DNA from: Vibrio sp. MEBiC08052 | GTDB taxonomy: Bacteria > Pseudomonadota > Gammaproteobacteria > Enterobacterales > Vibrionaceae | Direction of reading: 5' to 3' | Length of the DNA: 64,000 bases | Assembly: GCF_001506075.1 (NCBI RefSeq) | Contig: NZ_KQ947475.1 | Location: forward strand, 1,440,767 to 1,504,766 | Shown here: one piece after another, positions 35,199 through 44,692 of the stretch | How positions within the stretch are numbered: the first letter of the stretch is position 1 | Layout: each line of letters starts with the position of its first letter | Notes under the pieces: model-generated | Database searches by the model: none | The model's input: the letters and a program-made list of their open reading frames with translations, nothing else | Told to the model about the DNA's origin: nothing | Made by a program: the position numbers and the translations under genes

Positions 35199-35228
35199 AA
35201 AAAACGCAGCAAAATTGCTGCGTTTTTT
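35199..35228. terminator. Bidirectional terminator between serC and the YgiQ gene
   Basis: A perfect 12-bp stem (AAAAAACGCAGC / GCTGCGTTTTTT) with a 6-base loop, U-tailed on both strands. Confidence 0.92.
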
Positions 35229-35233
35229 ATGGC

Positions 35234-37450
35234 TTATGATAATTTGACCCGTTTTGATTTCGCTGGATTTTTGCCTCGTTGCTGCGACTTGGCCGGCTGA
35301 GATGGCGTTTTCTGGGATTGATTGCGACCCTCGCGCAATGGCGCAAATCCCGGTTGAGATTTGGTATGTTTGGTCGCAAAACGGTTTACCCCATGTCTGC
35401 CGGATTTTCGACGTTGTGCCGGTGTTTGTTTCTGTTGGTCTTCTGCCGGAATCAGGCAGTGTGGGGCGTCACCAATCAGATGTTTTTTGCCCATATCAAC
35501 CAATGCTTGTCGTATTAACGGCCAGTTATTCGGATCATGATAGCGAAGTAATGCTTTATGCAAACGGCGCTGGCGCTCTCCTTTGGCGACCGGTACAACA
35601 TCGCGCTTTTTATACTTGACGCGTTTGAGCGGATTCGTCTCTGCATGGTACATCGCTGTGGCGTTACACATCGGGGATGGGTAAAAATTTTGAACCTGAT
35701 CGCATTCAAAATTATTTTTCTTCAGCCATAGCGCCAGATTCAACATATCCTCATCTTCGGTGCCGGGGTGCGCGGAGATGAAGTAGGGGATCAAATACTG
35801 TTTTTTCCCAGCTTCTGCGCTGTACTGTTCGAACATCGCTTTGAACTGCTCGTAAGCGCCCATACCGGGTTTCATCATCAGATCTAATGGCCCTTTTTCG
35901 GTATGTTCCGGGGCAATTTTCAGGTAGCCGCCGACGTGGTGCGTCACCAGCTCTTTGACATATTCCGGGGATTCAATGGCTAAATCGTAGCGCACACCAG
36001 AAGCAATCAAGACTTTCTTAATCCCTTCGACCTCCCGGGCTGAACGGTAGAGATCAATGGTATGTTTATGATCAGTATTGAGTTTGTGACAGATCCCCGG
36101 GAACACACAGGAAGGACGCCGACAATTGGCTTCCGCTTTCGGATCTGAGCAGCCTAAACGATACATGTTGGCCGTCGGCCCGCCGAGGTCAGAAATTGTT
36201 CCGGTAAAACCGGGAACTTTGTCGCGAATCTCTTGCAACTCTTCCAGAATCGACTCTTTGGAACGATTCTGAATAATCCGCCCTTCATGTTCAGTGATGG
36301 AACAGAAAGAGCAGCCGCCAAAGCATCCGCGCATAATATTGACTGACGTTTTGATCATATCGTAGGCCGGAATCTTCGCTTTTCCGTAACGAGGATGGGG
36401 AACGCGGGCATAAGGTAGACCAAAGACAAAATCCATCTCTTCGGTAGAAAGCGGAATCGGTGCCTGATTGACCCATAATTCCCGATCACCATGCTTCTGG
36501 ATTAAAGCACGGCCTGAGTAAGGGTTGGTTTCCAGATGGAGCACCCGGCTCGCATGAGCATAAAGAATTCGGTCATTGACCAGTTTTTCATACGACGGCA
36601 GACGTACCGCAGTCGTTTCAGCATCGTGGCGAGAGGGACGTACCGTAATCGGCTGCGCTTGCGCCTCACTGGTGTTGGTTTCACAGGCGGGTTCGGCCTG
36701 ATACGGATTGGTCGGCACAAACGGTTTTCCCGGTTTTTCTATCCGCGAAGAGTCGATGATTCGATGGGTGTCCGGCGCTTGAGAGCAGATCACTGCTGTG
36801 CCGCGAATACGCGTCATCGACTGAATTGATTCTCCCCGTGCCAGCCGGTGAGCGACTTCGACCAGTGCCCGTTCGGCATTACCAAATAGCAAAAGGTCAG
36901 CCTTAGCATCGAATAAGATCGAACGACGAATTTTATCGGACCAATAGTCATAGTGGGCGACGCGACGAAGGCTGGCTTCGATACCACCTAAAATAATCGG
37001 TGTCTCTTTATAAGCTTCGCGGCAGCGTTGGGAATAGACCAGCGTGGCGCGATCCGGCCTTTTCCCCCCTTCATTTCCGGGCGTATAGGCATCATCATGA
37101 CGCAGTTTTTTATCTGACGTGTAACGATTGATCATCGAGTCCATGTTACCGGCAGTGATACCGAAAAACAGGTTTGGCTGCCCCAGCGCCATGAAATCAT
37201 CTTTGTTGTGCCACGCCGGTTGCGAAATAATACCGACCCGGAATCCTTGCGCTTCGAGCAGACGGCCGATAATCGCCATGCCAAAGCTTGGGTGATCAAC
37301 ATAGGCATCACCGGTGACGATGATGACATCACAGCTATCCCAGCCCAACTGGTCCATTTCTTGTCTGCTGGTTGGCAGAAACGGTGCGTGACCGAAGCAC
37401 CTGGCCCAATAGGGTTCATAGTGATGAATTGGCGTGATGTTGCTGTGCAT
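35234..37450 (-). CDS. YgiQ-family radical SAM protein
   Basis: 738 residues: an N-terminal B12-binding-like region (about 35-190), the radical SAM core with the iron-sulfur motif [10 protein letters not shown] (Cys-x3-Cys-x2-Cys), additional cysteines ([21 protein letters not shown]) that may hold a second cluster, and a basic low-complexity tail rich in Gln, Lys and Pro. The reaction of YgiQ proteins is not known. Its stop lies 5 bases from the serC/YgiQ terminator. Confidence 0.92.
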   Translation of the reverse strand: MHSNITPIHHYEPYWARCFGHAPFLPTSRQEMDQLGWDSCDVIIVTGDAYVDHPSFGMAIIGRLLEAQGFRVGIISQPAWHNKDDFMALGQPNLFFGITAGNMDSMINRYTSDKKLRHDDAYTPGNEGGKRPDRATLVYSQRCREAYKETPIILGGIEASLRRVAHYDYWSDKIRRSILFDAKADLLLFGNAERALVEVAHRLARGESIQSMTRIRGTAVICSQAPDTHRIIDSSRIEKPGKPFVPTNPYQAEPACETNTSEAQAQPITVRPSRHDAETTAVRLPSYEKLVNDRILYAHASRVLHLETNPYSGRALIQKHGDRELWVNQAPIPLSTEEMDFVFGLPYARVPHPRYGKAKIPAYDMIKTSVNIMRGCFGGCSFCSITEHEGRIIQNRSKESILEELQEIRDKVPGFTGTISDLGGPTANMYRLGCSDPKAEANCRRPSCVFPGICHKLNTDHKHTIDLYRSAREVEGIKKVLIASGVRYDLAIESPEYVKELVTHHVGGYLKIAPEHTEKGPLDLMMKPGMGAYEQFKAMFEQYSAEAGKKQYLIPYFISAHPGTEDEDMLNLALWLKKNNFECDQVQNFYPSPMCNATAMYHAETNPLKRVKYKKRDVVPVAKGERQRRLHKALLRYHDPNNWPLIRQALVDMGKKHLIGDAPHCLIPAEDQQKQTPAQRRKSGRHGVNRFATKHTKSQPGFAPLREGRNQSQKTPSQPAKSQQRGKNPAKSKRVKLS

Positions 37451-37659
37451 ATTTTGACCTCATGAATGTGCGGCGGGCATTATAGCGGCAAGTGAGAGGC
37501 GCTGCCAGCATCATCAATCCACAAAATAAATCGGGGTATTGATCTATTGCGATAGGATATTATTCACCCGATGTTCCTCGATAGTTCTGCATCATTCGGC
37601 TTTCATCCGGCAGCGTTTTTGGTATGATCACGCTATCTAATTTTATGCCAGATTTCGTT

Positions 37660-38340
37660 ATGCTGAACGCTTTTATTGCCGTATTGCTTCCAATGACCGC
37701 CGGAGCACAATTTATTCTTACGCTTGTTTTGACCAAAGGGGAAATTTGTCCGGGACAACGGGGGAGAATTCACCGCATTTTACCGCTGCTGTTGGTGCTA
37801 TGGCTGCTGGTCGCTTCCCAGCATTTATATACGCTTGTGAATGTTGTGCTGATCGGTTATTTCTATTCTCAGGTTAAAACGGGTAAGACGCGAGAGGAAG
37901 GGCCACTCAAAATACTCTACCTTGCCAATGGAGTGGCCGGACTGACGCTGTTGTATGCCATTCTGAGCACTCCGAACTGGGTTGCTGCGGTCACGTTAGT
38001 CTTGTCATGTTTGTTGTTAGGGGCGATTGCCGCTCATTGGTTACTGACCATTGCCAGAACACGCTTGCAAGCTTTTCATCGTTTGTTACCGGTTATCGGC
38101 ATTCTGACAGCAATATTACTGACGCTGTGTATTGTTCCACTGGCTGCCAGTATGGATCCGATTCAGTTGCAAAACGTATTGCACTCGATTTTACTCAGTT
38201 TTTCTCTGTTAGTGACGGCTGTGATTATCTGGTCATGGCATTTACTGACGACTAAAAATGCGGACAAAGTACAGCTGGGAATTTCCTGTCTGGTGCTTTT
38301 AACGGCGATGAGCGGATTCCACCAGTTGTATTTTTATTAA
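37660..38340 (+). CDS. Unknown integral membrane protein
   Basis: About 226 residues from MLNAFIAVLLPMTAG (ATG at 37660); ATGs at 37624 and 37645 are also in frame and no ribosome site is clear. About six hydrophobic helices, with few charged residues between them. I do not recognise the family. It stands between the YgiQ gene and the small DUF4250 gene. Confidence 0.7.
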   Translation: MLNAFIAVLLPMTAGAQFILTLVLTKGEICPGQRGRIHRILPLLLVLWLLVASQHLYTLVNVVLIGYFYSQVKTGKTREEGPLKILYLANGVAGLTLLYAILSTPNWVAAVTLVLSCLLLGAIAAHWLLTIARTRLQAFHRLLPVIGILTAILLTLCIVPLAASMDPIQLQNVLHSILLSFSLLVTAVIIWSWHLLTTKNADKVQLGISCLVLLTAMSGFHQLYFY

Positions 38341-38427
38341 GTTGCTTGTCACGATTTCGCACTACACTTAAATCAGGTTGACTTCATTCAGGCTTACAAC
38401 CTCAGAATCACCGAAAGGAGGGTAGTG

Positions 38428-38625
38428 ATGGACTTTTCAAATATTGACCGTTTAGACCATTCGATTTTGCTGGGCATCGTCAATGAGAAACTGCGACTCG
38501 AATGTGAAAGTTTTGACGATTTGGTGACGACGTATGAGTGTGACTCTCAAGCCGTGCTCGATAAGTTAGGTCATTTGGGTTATCAGTACGATCCGCTGAC
38601 CAATCAGTTTAAAGCCGATCATTGA
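38428..38625 (+). CDS. DUF4250 family small protein
   Basis: 65 residues from the ATG at 38428, with AAAGGAGG 6-7 bases upstream. The pattern ILLGIVNEKLR, a middle stretch DDLVTTYECDSQAVLDKLGHLGYQYDPLTNQF matched in parts, fits DUF4250, a small helical domain with no known function. Start is well supported by the strong ribosome site. Confidence 0.75.
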   Translation: MDFSNIDRLDHSILLGIVNEKLRLECESFDDLVTTYECDSQAVLDKLGHLGYQYDPLTNQFKADH

Positions 38626-38713
38626 GTCGTTTCATTGGTCGAGTGGCAGTCATGATTGATGACCGGTGACAACAGAAAGGCGACTCGGGCCGGATGGTGA
38701 CATCCAGCCTTTG

Positions 38714-39184
38714 CTATTCTGATTCACTGACGGGCGTGTAAAATGAACGTTTCGGACTGTCGAGCACCACATGGGTCGTAACCCGGCGGATTTTGGGATT
38801 TTCCTGCATCAGTTTTTCGATGAATGCATCATATTCCAGCGCGGTTGCCGCGGTCACCAAGACTATCAGATCAAACTGCCCGGTGACATAATAGATCTGT
38901 TGGATATTTTCTTTCTGCTCAGCCCAACTTTTGAAGTGGGACAGTGTCTGGTAGTTGTCCCGTTCGATCTCTAAACCGGCTAAAAAGCTCATATGATTGA
39001 TCAGATATTGCGGATCAATGATTGCCACTTCCTGTTGAATAACCCCCTCCTGACGTAATTTTTTGATCCGGCGTTGTACGGCGGATGCCGATAATCCAAT
39101 CTGTTCGGCAATCCGTTCGGTTTGCAGCCGACAGTTACGTTGCATGATATCCAGTATTTTCTTATCAAATAAGTCAAGTTGCAT
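38714..39184 (-). CDS. Lrp/AsnC-family transcriptional regulator
   Basis: 156 residues: a winged helix-turn-helix (LQTERIAEQIGLSASAVQRR, about 20-39) and a RAM/AsnC ligand domain (about 65-145: VTGQFDLIVLVTA). Divergent from the PLP enzyme gene, with a 15-bp-arm palindrome between. The arrangement recalls MdeR, the Lrp-type activator divergent from methionine gamma-lyase in Pseudomonas, so it probably senses an amino acid and controls the neighbour. Confidence 0.9.
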   Translation of the reverse strand: MQLDLFDKKILDIMQRNCRLQTERIAEQIGLSASAVQRRIKKLRQEGVIQQEVAIIDPQYLINHMSFLAGLEIERDNYQTLSHFKSWAEQKENIQQIYYVTGQFDLIVLVTAATALEYDAFIEKLMQENPKIRRVTTHVVLDSPKRSFYTPVSESE

Positions 39185-39204
39185 ATTTTAAGGTCTCTGA
39201 TGCG

Positions 39205-39241
39205 GATTTTCTGCATATTACGATAAAATATGCAGAAAATC
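39205..39241. promoter_or_regulatory. Large palindromic operator between Lrp-type regulator and PLP enzyme genes
   Basis: Perfect 15-base arms (GATTTTCTGCATATT at 39205-39219 and its complement at 39227-39241) around a 7-base centre. Lrp/AsnC proteins bind such inverted repeats. It sits 20 bases upstream of the regulator start and about 136 before the enzyme gene, suiting control of both. Confidence 0.7.
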
Positions 39242-39377
39242 ATAGTTTGATTCGGTTATTTCTCCGTTCAGCCGCTCTTGTTTACCCGATACTATCGAGT
39301 CCGGGATGGTGTGTTATCCAGTACATGCCTGTCTCATTTTCTCACTGCTGTTTTGAACCTTACGGAAGTTTGTATTG

Positions 39378-40592
39378 ATGTCTGAGTCTAAGTCCCCACC
39401 GTATTATCCTGAAACACTGGCACTTTCGGCTGGTTTTTTTCCGGATCAGCAAACCGGAGTCACGACCCCCAATATTACAATGTCGGTCAATCACTGTTTT
39501 GTACCGGAGGACGGTTCGTTTTCCGCCAACGGGATTGAGGATTTAGCCGATGCGCCTTTTTTGTATGCCGGCTGGACCAATCCGACTGTCCGACAGCTTG
39601 AGCAGCGGATTGCAGCACTGGAATGTACTGATGATGCCTATGCAACGATGACAGGAATGGCGGCACTGTCAGCAGTGTTTTTTTCACTGTTACGTGCCGG
39701 CGATCATTTGATTATCAGCGATGTCTGCTATGCCGCAGTTTATGAGTTGGCAAGAGACATTTTGCCTGACTATGGGATTGAAGTGACCGCGGTGAATCTG
39801 ACCGATCTCGATGCGGTGGTGCAGGCAATTCGTCCCAATACCCGGCTGATCCATGCCGAGAGCCCTTGTAACCCTTTATTGCGTCTGACTGATCTGGCGC
39901 AACTGGCGCATGTCGCTAAACAGCATCAGGTGTTGCTGTCGGTGGATTCAACCTTTGCGACACCGGTGATTACGCGTCCGGCAGTGCTGGGGGCTGATCT
40001 TGTCATTCACTCGCTGACCAAGTTTATCAATGGTCACGGCGATGCATTGGGCGGGTGTGTCGCGGGGAACAAAACTTTGATTGCAAAAATTCGTTCCAGA
40101 GCGGCAGCGCATTTTGGGATCACGATCAGCGCACAAAATGCCTGGCTGATTATGCGTGGTATCGAGACCTTGTATCCACGGATGAAAACCATTAGTGATT
40201 CGGCGTATCAAATCGCGCAATGGCTGGAGAATCATCCCCGGGTGAAGCAAGTGAATTATCCGGGGCTCACATCTCATCCTCAATATGTGCTGGCGAAGGA
40301 ACAGATGGCTTATGGAGGCGGGATTATTGTTTTTCAGGTCGATGCGATGGATGACATTGCGCAGCGGTTTGCCAGAGATGCCCGTTTATTTTACTACGCT
40401 TATTCTATCGGACACCAGCGGAGTCTGGCGGTCTTACTGAAAACGGCTGACTTGATGACATCGACTTACCGGATGACGGCTGAACAGGAACAACAATTTC
40501 GACATTATGCCGGAGAAGGAGTATTGCGGTTGTCGATTGGTCTGGAAAATCCGCACGATCTCATTGAAGAGCTTGATCAGTTACTACGTTAA
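39378..40592 (+). CDS. Cys/Met metabolism PLP-dependent enzyme (gamma-lyase/transsulfuration type)
   Basis: 404 residues from the ATG at 39378 (an in-frame TTG precedes it). The fold-type I Cys/Met family is clear: NPTVRQLEQRIAALE, MTGMAALSAVFFSLL, DSTFATP, and the PLP lysine in HSLTKFINGHGD. The usual Tyr-Ser-Arg phosphate-binding motif before Asn-Pro-Thr is replaced by YAGWTNPT, so the Arg that neighbours contribute is absent. It could be a methionine/homocysteine gamma-lyase or related beta/gamma-eliminase. Controlled probably by the divergent Lrp-type regulator. Confidence 0.85.
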   Translation: MSESKSPPYYPETLALSAGFFPDQQTGVTTPNITMSVNHCFVPEDGSFSANGIEDLADAPFLYAGWTNPTVRQLEQRIAALECTDDAYATMTGMAALSAVFFSLLRAGDHLIISDVCYAAVYELARDILPDYGIEVTAVNLTDLDAVVQAIRPNTRLIHAESPCNPLLRLTDLAQLAHVAKQHQVLLSVDSTFATPVITRPAVLGADLVIHSLTKFINGHGDALGGCVAGNKTLIAKIRSRAAAHFGITISAQNAWLIMRGIETLYPRMKTISDSAYQIAQWLENHPRVKQVNYPGLTSHPQYVLAKEQMAYGGGIIVFQVDAMDDIAQRFARDARLFYYAYSIGHQRSLAVLLKTADLMTSTYRMTAEQEQQFRHYAGEGVLRLSIGLENPHDLIEELDQLLR

Positions 40593-40765
40593 TCGGTTCT
40601 TCCCGGTTTATATCACTTTGAAGTCTCTTGGAATAAGGATGTAGCAAGAGATAAAAGGTGTGTATGGACTGTCCGTATGGCTTGATTTTTTTGTAGACAA
40701 GGTTGTGATTAATTGTGACGAAAGTATTGAAAAGTGCTACTGTTCTGTCGCAATATGTTAAAGAT

Positions 40766-40792
40766 AACTTTGCTGAATAATTCAGCAAAGTT
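40766..40792. promoter_or_regulatory. 27-bp perfect palindrome upstream of the amino-acid importer
   Basis: Arms AACTTTGCTGAAT and ATTCAGCAAAGTT around one central base, 64 bases before the binding-protein start and next to a TTGACA. The centre resembles half ARG boxes, but spacing is too short for ArgR. Likely an operator; regulator unknown. Confidence 0.5.
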
Positions 40793-40856
40793 GACAACAC
40801 AACATCGCATTTCTTGATGGAAATGGTCACAGATATAAAAATCATAAAGGGACAGT

Positions 40857-41663
40857 ATGAATAAAATATTAAAATCAGCCATTGCTGGGGCGGTACTTGC
40901 CTGTTCTGCATTGACGACACAGGTTTATGCAGCATCATCTGCACTGGAAAACATCCTGAATAAAGGAGAACTCAGAGCTTGTTTTGACGCTGGTTATGTG
41001 CCGTTTGAAATGAAGACCAAAGATGGTCGTTTTGTCGGTTTCGATTTAGATATGGCAAAACATATGGCACGTTCTATCGGTGTGAAATTTGTACCGGTTA
41101 ATACCGCATGGGATGGGATCATTCCTGCCTTGCAGACCGACAAATGCGATATCATTATCTCTGGTATGACCATTACACCGGAGCGTAACCTGAAAGTTAA
41201 CTTTGCCGATCCTTACATTGTTATCGGACAATCGGTACTGATTTCACCTAAACTGGCGGGTAAAATCAAAAATTATCAGGATCTTAATGATCCGAAATAT
41301 ACCTTAACCAGTAAGCTGGGAACCACGGGCGCAGATGCTGCGAAACGTTATATCCCGAAAGCAAAGCTGGATCTTTATGACACTGAAATCGATGCCGTAC
41401 TTCAAGTCTCGAATGGTAAAGCCGATGCCTATGTGTATGATTTACCGTATAATGCCATTTATGCCGCGCAGCATCCACAGCAGGTAACACATCTGGATAC
41501 ACCGTTTACCTATGAACCACTGGGATGGGCAATTCGTCAGGATGATCCTAATTTCCTTAATTTCCTGAACAATTACCTGCGTCAGGTGAAAGGTGATGGA
41601 ACTTACCAGCGTATTTATGATAAATGGTTCAAATCTGATAGCTGGCTGAAGGATGTTCAGTAA
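40857..41663 (+). CDS. Polar amino-acid ABC transporter, periplasmic binding protein
   Basis: 268 residues with a Sec signal (cleavage after QVYA, about residue 23). A family 3 solute-binding fold: GELRACFDAGYVPFEM, FVGFDLDMAKHMA, WDGIIPALQTDKCDIIISGMT is the usual ligand loop, and LGTTGADAA follows. The Arg for carboxylate binding is probably in TPERN. First gene of a three-gene importer operon. Which amino acid cannot be told. Confidence 0.9.
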   Translation: MNKILKSAIAGAVLACSALTTQVYAASSALENILNKGELRACFDAGYVPFEMKTKDGRFVGFDLDMAKHMARSIGVKFVPVNTAWDGIIPALQTDKCDIIISGMTITPERNLKVNFADPYIVIGQSVLISPKLAGKIKNYQDLNDPKYTLTSKLGTTGADAAKRYIPKAKLDLYDTEIDAVLQVSNGKADAYVYDLPYNAIYAAQHPQQVTHLDTPFTYEPLGWAIRQDDPNFLNFLNNYLRQVKGDGTYQRIYDKWFKSDSWLKDVQ

Positions 41664-41753
41664 TTTCCTCGCGATTATACTCAATTAATATGAAGTACCG
41701 GACTTGGGGTTTCCCTTGTCCGGGTGAGCAGTAAACAGAAGAGAATCATTGTA

Positions 41754-42698
41754 ATGCAGTCAAAATCCAGCCGTTGGATAGGTCATGGAATTTATGCCGT
41801 AATTATGGTGTTGCTGGTGGGAGGGATTTATTTCTCCGGCAAAACAATTAATTATAACTGGCATTGGGATCGACTATGGCCCTATATCGTCAATACTGAG
41901 ATGCAGAATATCCGAGCTCACGGTGATGGTGTGTCTGTTATCGAAGGCAATAAAATCATTGTGAAGTTTGATAACGGAGCTCCCGATCAGGTCATCAAGT
42001 CCTATGATGAACGAGTGATTGGTAATGGTGATTTAATTTTCGAAGGGGATACCATCGCCCGGGTCGAAGATTGGAAATTCGGGCCGATAGCCGTCGGGCT
42101 CTGGGTGACGGTGAAAATCTCTTTCATCTCACTCTTCTTTGCCATTTTTCTGGGCTTGATTTTCGGGTTGATGCGAGTCGCAAAAAATCAGATTGCCCGG
42201 GATCTTTCCCTGACTTATGTTGAGATTATTCGCGGTACACCGTTGTTGGTGCAGATTTTTATCGTGTATTTCTTTATCGGTACCGTATTGGATTTGGATC
42301 GATTTACCGCGGGCGTCGTGGCACTGTCTGTATTTACCGGTGCTTATGTTGCAGAAATTATCCGGGCGGGGATTCAGTCAGTATCCAGTGGCCAGATGGA
42401 AGCCGCTCGTTCATTAGGAATGACGTACCCGCAGGCCATGCTGTATGTCATACTGCCGCAAGCCTTTAAGAGAACGTTGCCACCGCTCGCCGGGCAGTTT
42501 ATCAATCTGATTAAGGATTCGTCATTGGTTTCGGTGATTTCAATTACCGATCTGACCAAAGCCGGTCGGGAAGTGGTTGCGGGTAGTTTTGCTCCCTTTG
42601 AAGTTTGGTTTACCGTTGCCGCGCTTTATCTGCTTGTCACCGGCTCACTTTCGTGGGCGATCCAACTGTTAGAAAAGAGGTTATCGGCTAGTGACTAA
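41754..42698 (+). CDS. Polar amino-acid ABC transporter permease (HisM/GlnP type)
   Basis: 314 residues from the ATG at 41754 (a GTG at 41724 is in frame). A first membrane helix (about 13-32) is followed by about 70 soluble residues rich in beta-strand character ([28 protein letters not shown]) before the permease core, which is longer than usual. The core has five helices, with [15 protein letters not shown] as the EAA coupling loop. Only one permease is encoded, so it probably works as a homodimer. Overlaps the ATPase gene by 8 bases. Confidence 0.88.
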   Translation: MQSKSSRWIGHGIYAVIMVLLVGGIYFSGKTINYNWHWDRLWPYIVNTEMQNIRAHGDGVSVIEGNKIIVKFDNGAPDQVIKSYDERVIGNGDLIFEGDTIARVEDWKFGPIAVGLWVTVKISFISLFFAIFLGLIFGLMRVAKNQIARDLSLTYVEIIRGTPLLVQIFIVYFFIGTVLDLDRFTAGVVALSVFTGAYVAEIIRAGIQSVSSGQMEAARSLGMTYPQAMLYVILPQAFKRTLPPLAGQFINLIKDSSLVSVISITDLTKAGREVVAGSFAPFEVWFTVAALYLLVTGSLSWAIQLLEKRLSASD

Positions 42699-43446
42699 TA
42701 ATCAATATTCCGGTGAAGACATGATTGTTGCCCAAGGGATTGAAAAATTTTATCCCAATGGTTGCCATGCTCTGAAATCTGTCAGTGCGACGGTGAAAAG
42801 AGGCGAAGTTGTTGCGATTATCGGACCTTCCGGCTCAGGCAAGTCCACTTTCTTGCGGACACTCAATCAACTTGAAGCCATTAACGAAGGTTCAATTATT
42901 GTCGATGGTATCGATATGTATGCGAAATCAACGGATATCAATCAATTACGGCAAAATGTCGGGATGGTGTTTCAAAGTTTTAATTTATTTCCCCATAAGA
43001 CTGCTTTAGAAAATGTGATGTTGGCACCATTGAAAGTGGCTAAACGTCCGGCGAAAGAGGTTGAAGCCGCTGCGAAAGCGTTAATGAAACGCGTTGGTCT
43101 GGCTGAGCGGATGAATAACTATCCTTCTCATCTGTCCGGTGGGCAACAGCAACGCGTGGCGATAGCCCGGGCATTGGCGATGGAGCCGGATTTGATGTTG
43201 TTCGATGAACCGACATCAGCGCTTGACCCGGAAATGGTCGGTGAAGTGTTGGATGTGATTAAAGGATTGGCAGCAGAGGGTATGACGATGGTGATCGTGA
43301 CTCATGAAATGGGATTCGCCAAAGAGGTCGCCGACCGCGTGTTGTTTATGGAAGAAGGTGCCCTGTTGGTTGATGATACGCCTCAGGTGGTGTTTGAATC
43401 CCCGCCTCATCCCCGTTTACAGCAATTTCTTGCCAAAATTTTATAA
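42691..43446 (+). CDS. Polar amino-acid ABC transporter ATP-binding protein
   Basis: 251 residues from a GTG at 42691 (GAGG about 10 bases upstream); an ATG at 42721 is also possible. Walker [11 protein letters not shown]-loop VFQSFNLFP, signature [10 protein letters not shown], Walker [14 protein letters not shown] and H-loop VTHEMGF are all typical of GlnQ/HisP. Last gene of the importer operon, followed by a hairpin. Confidence 0.92.
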   Translation: MTNNQYSGEDMIVAQGIEKFYPNGCHALKSVSATVKRGEVVAIIGPSGSGKSTFLRTLNQLEAINEGSIIVDGIDMYAKSTDINQLRQNVGMVFQSFNLFPHKTALENVMLAPLKVAKRPAKEVEAAAKALMKRVGLAERMNNYPSHLSGGQQQRVAIARALAMEPDLMLFDEPTSALDPEMVGEVLDVIKGLAAEGMTMVIVTHEMGFAKEVADRVLFMEEGALLVDDTPQVVFESPPHPRLQQFLAKIL

Positions 43447-43453
43447 TTGAATT

Positions 43454-43478
43454 TTCCGCCAGTTAACAACTGGCGGAA
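43454..43478. terminator. Terminator hairpin between the importer and metR
   Basis: TTCCGCCAGTT / AACTGGCGGAA stem with a 3-base loop between convergent genes. Confidence 0.75.
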
Positions 43479-43488
43479 GTCATTTCTA

Positions 43489-44400
43489 TCAGGCGATTTT
43501 TATCCCTTCTAAGTGCGTTTTACACTGTTGCCGTGCTGTGGCAAAGAAAGCCTGTAGATAACGTTTCTCTTTTTCCCCATGTCGTACGGCAGCAAATAGT
43601 CGCCGCCATAATCCTTGTCCCAGAGGCTTGCTGGTGATCAGGCGCTGGCGGGAAAATTCGCTGATGGCCCAATTGGGCAGTGCTGCAACCCCTAAGCCGG
43701 CTGAAACCATCTGCACCAGCATGAGCGTATTGTCCGCCTGTTTCCATTTCAGCGGTTCTACACCGGCCGGATGAAGAAAGTGTTTATACACATCGAGGCG
43801 CTGTTTCGGCACCGGATAAGTCAGCATGGTCTGTCCGGCTAAGTCTGCCGGTTGAATGGCAGCAACGTCAGCTAGCGGATGATTGATTGCGGTCACAAGG
43901 CGCATTTCAAAATCAAACAACGGCTCATAATGGACTTCGGAGCGAGGCATAATATCCGAGGTGATCAAGAGATCAAGCTCTCCCGCCAGCAGTGCCGGGA
44001 GTGGTTCAAAACCAAATCCGGAAGAAAAGTCCAGCGTCACATCCGGCCAGCCAAGCTGATATTCCTTGAGCGCTGGCATCAGCCATTGAAAACAGGAATG
44101 ACAGTCGATTGCCATATGCAAACGCCCATTGACATCTTCTTTAAGACTGGCGATTTGATGTTCTGCCTGAGCCATGCGTGGTAATACATCCTCTGCCAGT
44201 CGTAGCAAAATCTCACCTTCGGACGTAAATCGAACTGGTCGTGTTTTTCTGAGAAACAGCGGACTGCCAATCCGTGATTCCAGATCTTTAATTTGATGAG
44301 ACAGGGCCGATTGGGTCAGGTGTAGTGTGGTTGCCGTTGCGGTTAACGAACCGGTATCTCGGAGTGAAATCAATGTTTTGAGATGTTTGATTTCTAACAT
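43489..44400 (-). CDS. metR: MetR, LysR-type regulator of methionine synthesis
   Basis: 303 residues: a LysR helix-turn-helix at 1-60 (SLTATATTLHLTQSALSHQI) and an effector domain (AIDCHSCFQWLMPAL, LLAGELDLLIT, LVQMVSAGLGVAALPNWA). The match to MetR and the divergent position next to metE make this the homocysteine-responsive activator of metE. The 292-base intergenic region carries a metR/metE control region. Confidence 0.93.
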   Translation of the reverse strand: MLEIKHLKTLISLRDTGSLTATATTLHLTQSALSHQIKDLESRIGSPLFLRKTRPVRFTSEGEILLRLAEDVLPRMAQAEHQIASLKEDVNGRLHMAIDCHSCFQWLMPALKEYQLGWPDVTLDFSSGFGFEPLPALLAGELDLLITSDIMPRSEVHYEPLFDFEMRLVTAINHPLADVAAIQPADLAGQTMLTYPVPKQRLDVYKHFLHPAGVEPLKWKQADNTLMLVQMVSAGLGVAALPNWAISEFSRQRLITSKPLGQGLWRRLFAAVRHGEKEKRYLQAFFATARQQCKTHLEGIKIA

Positions 44401-44595
44401 GAGTTTTCCTCATTCATGATAAATCATGTTGAATATTTTTACTAAATTACGCTGAAACCAAGCACATGTAAACATCTGGACGTCGATATGAGTTAGTTAA
44501 TTTCAATTTATTTTTATGATTATGAATTTTATTAATGTACCGGTTGAATAATTGGCGTTTGGCAGTGAAATCATTTTGTACGATATTTTAGCCAT

Positions 44596-44617
44596 CCAGA
44601 CATCTTAAAGTGTCTGG
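44596..44617. promoter_or_regulatory. Inverted repeat in the metR-metE intergenic region
   Basis: CCAGACA (44596-44602) and TGTCTGG (44611-44617), 8 bases apart, containing AGACATCT, a 7-of-8 match to the MetJ met box AGACGTCT. About 76 bases upstream of metE. A MetJ site is plausible; no clean TGAA-N5-TTCA MetR site was found. Confidence 0.4.
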
Positions 44618-44692
44618 ACGATCAGTCAGTATTCCGATCAATCCGTATCAAATATTCACGGCAAACAATAATCAATCAAAAGGATGGTATTC

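Noticed and set aside
40766..40792. ArgR operator
   Set aside because: The TGAAT and ATTCA halves are one base apart instead of four; kept only as an unassigned palindrome.
40561..40944. A 127-codon minus-strand frame in the promoter of the amino-acid importer
   Set aside because: Spans a palindrome and the 3' end of the PLP enzyme gene antisense, with no ribosome site. Not coding.
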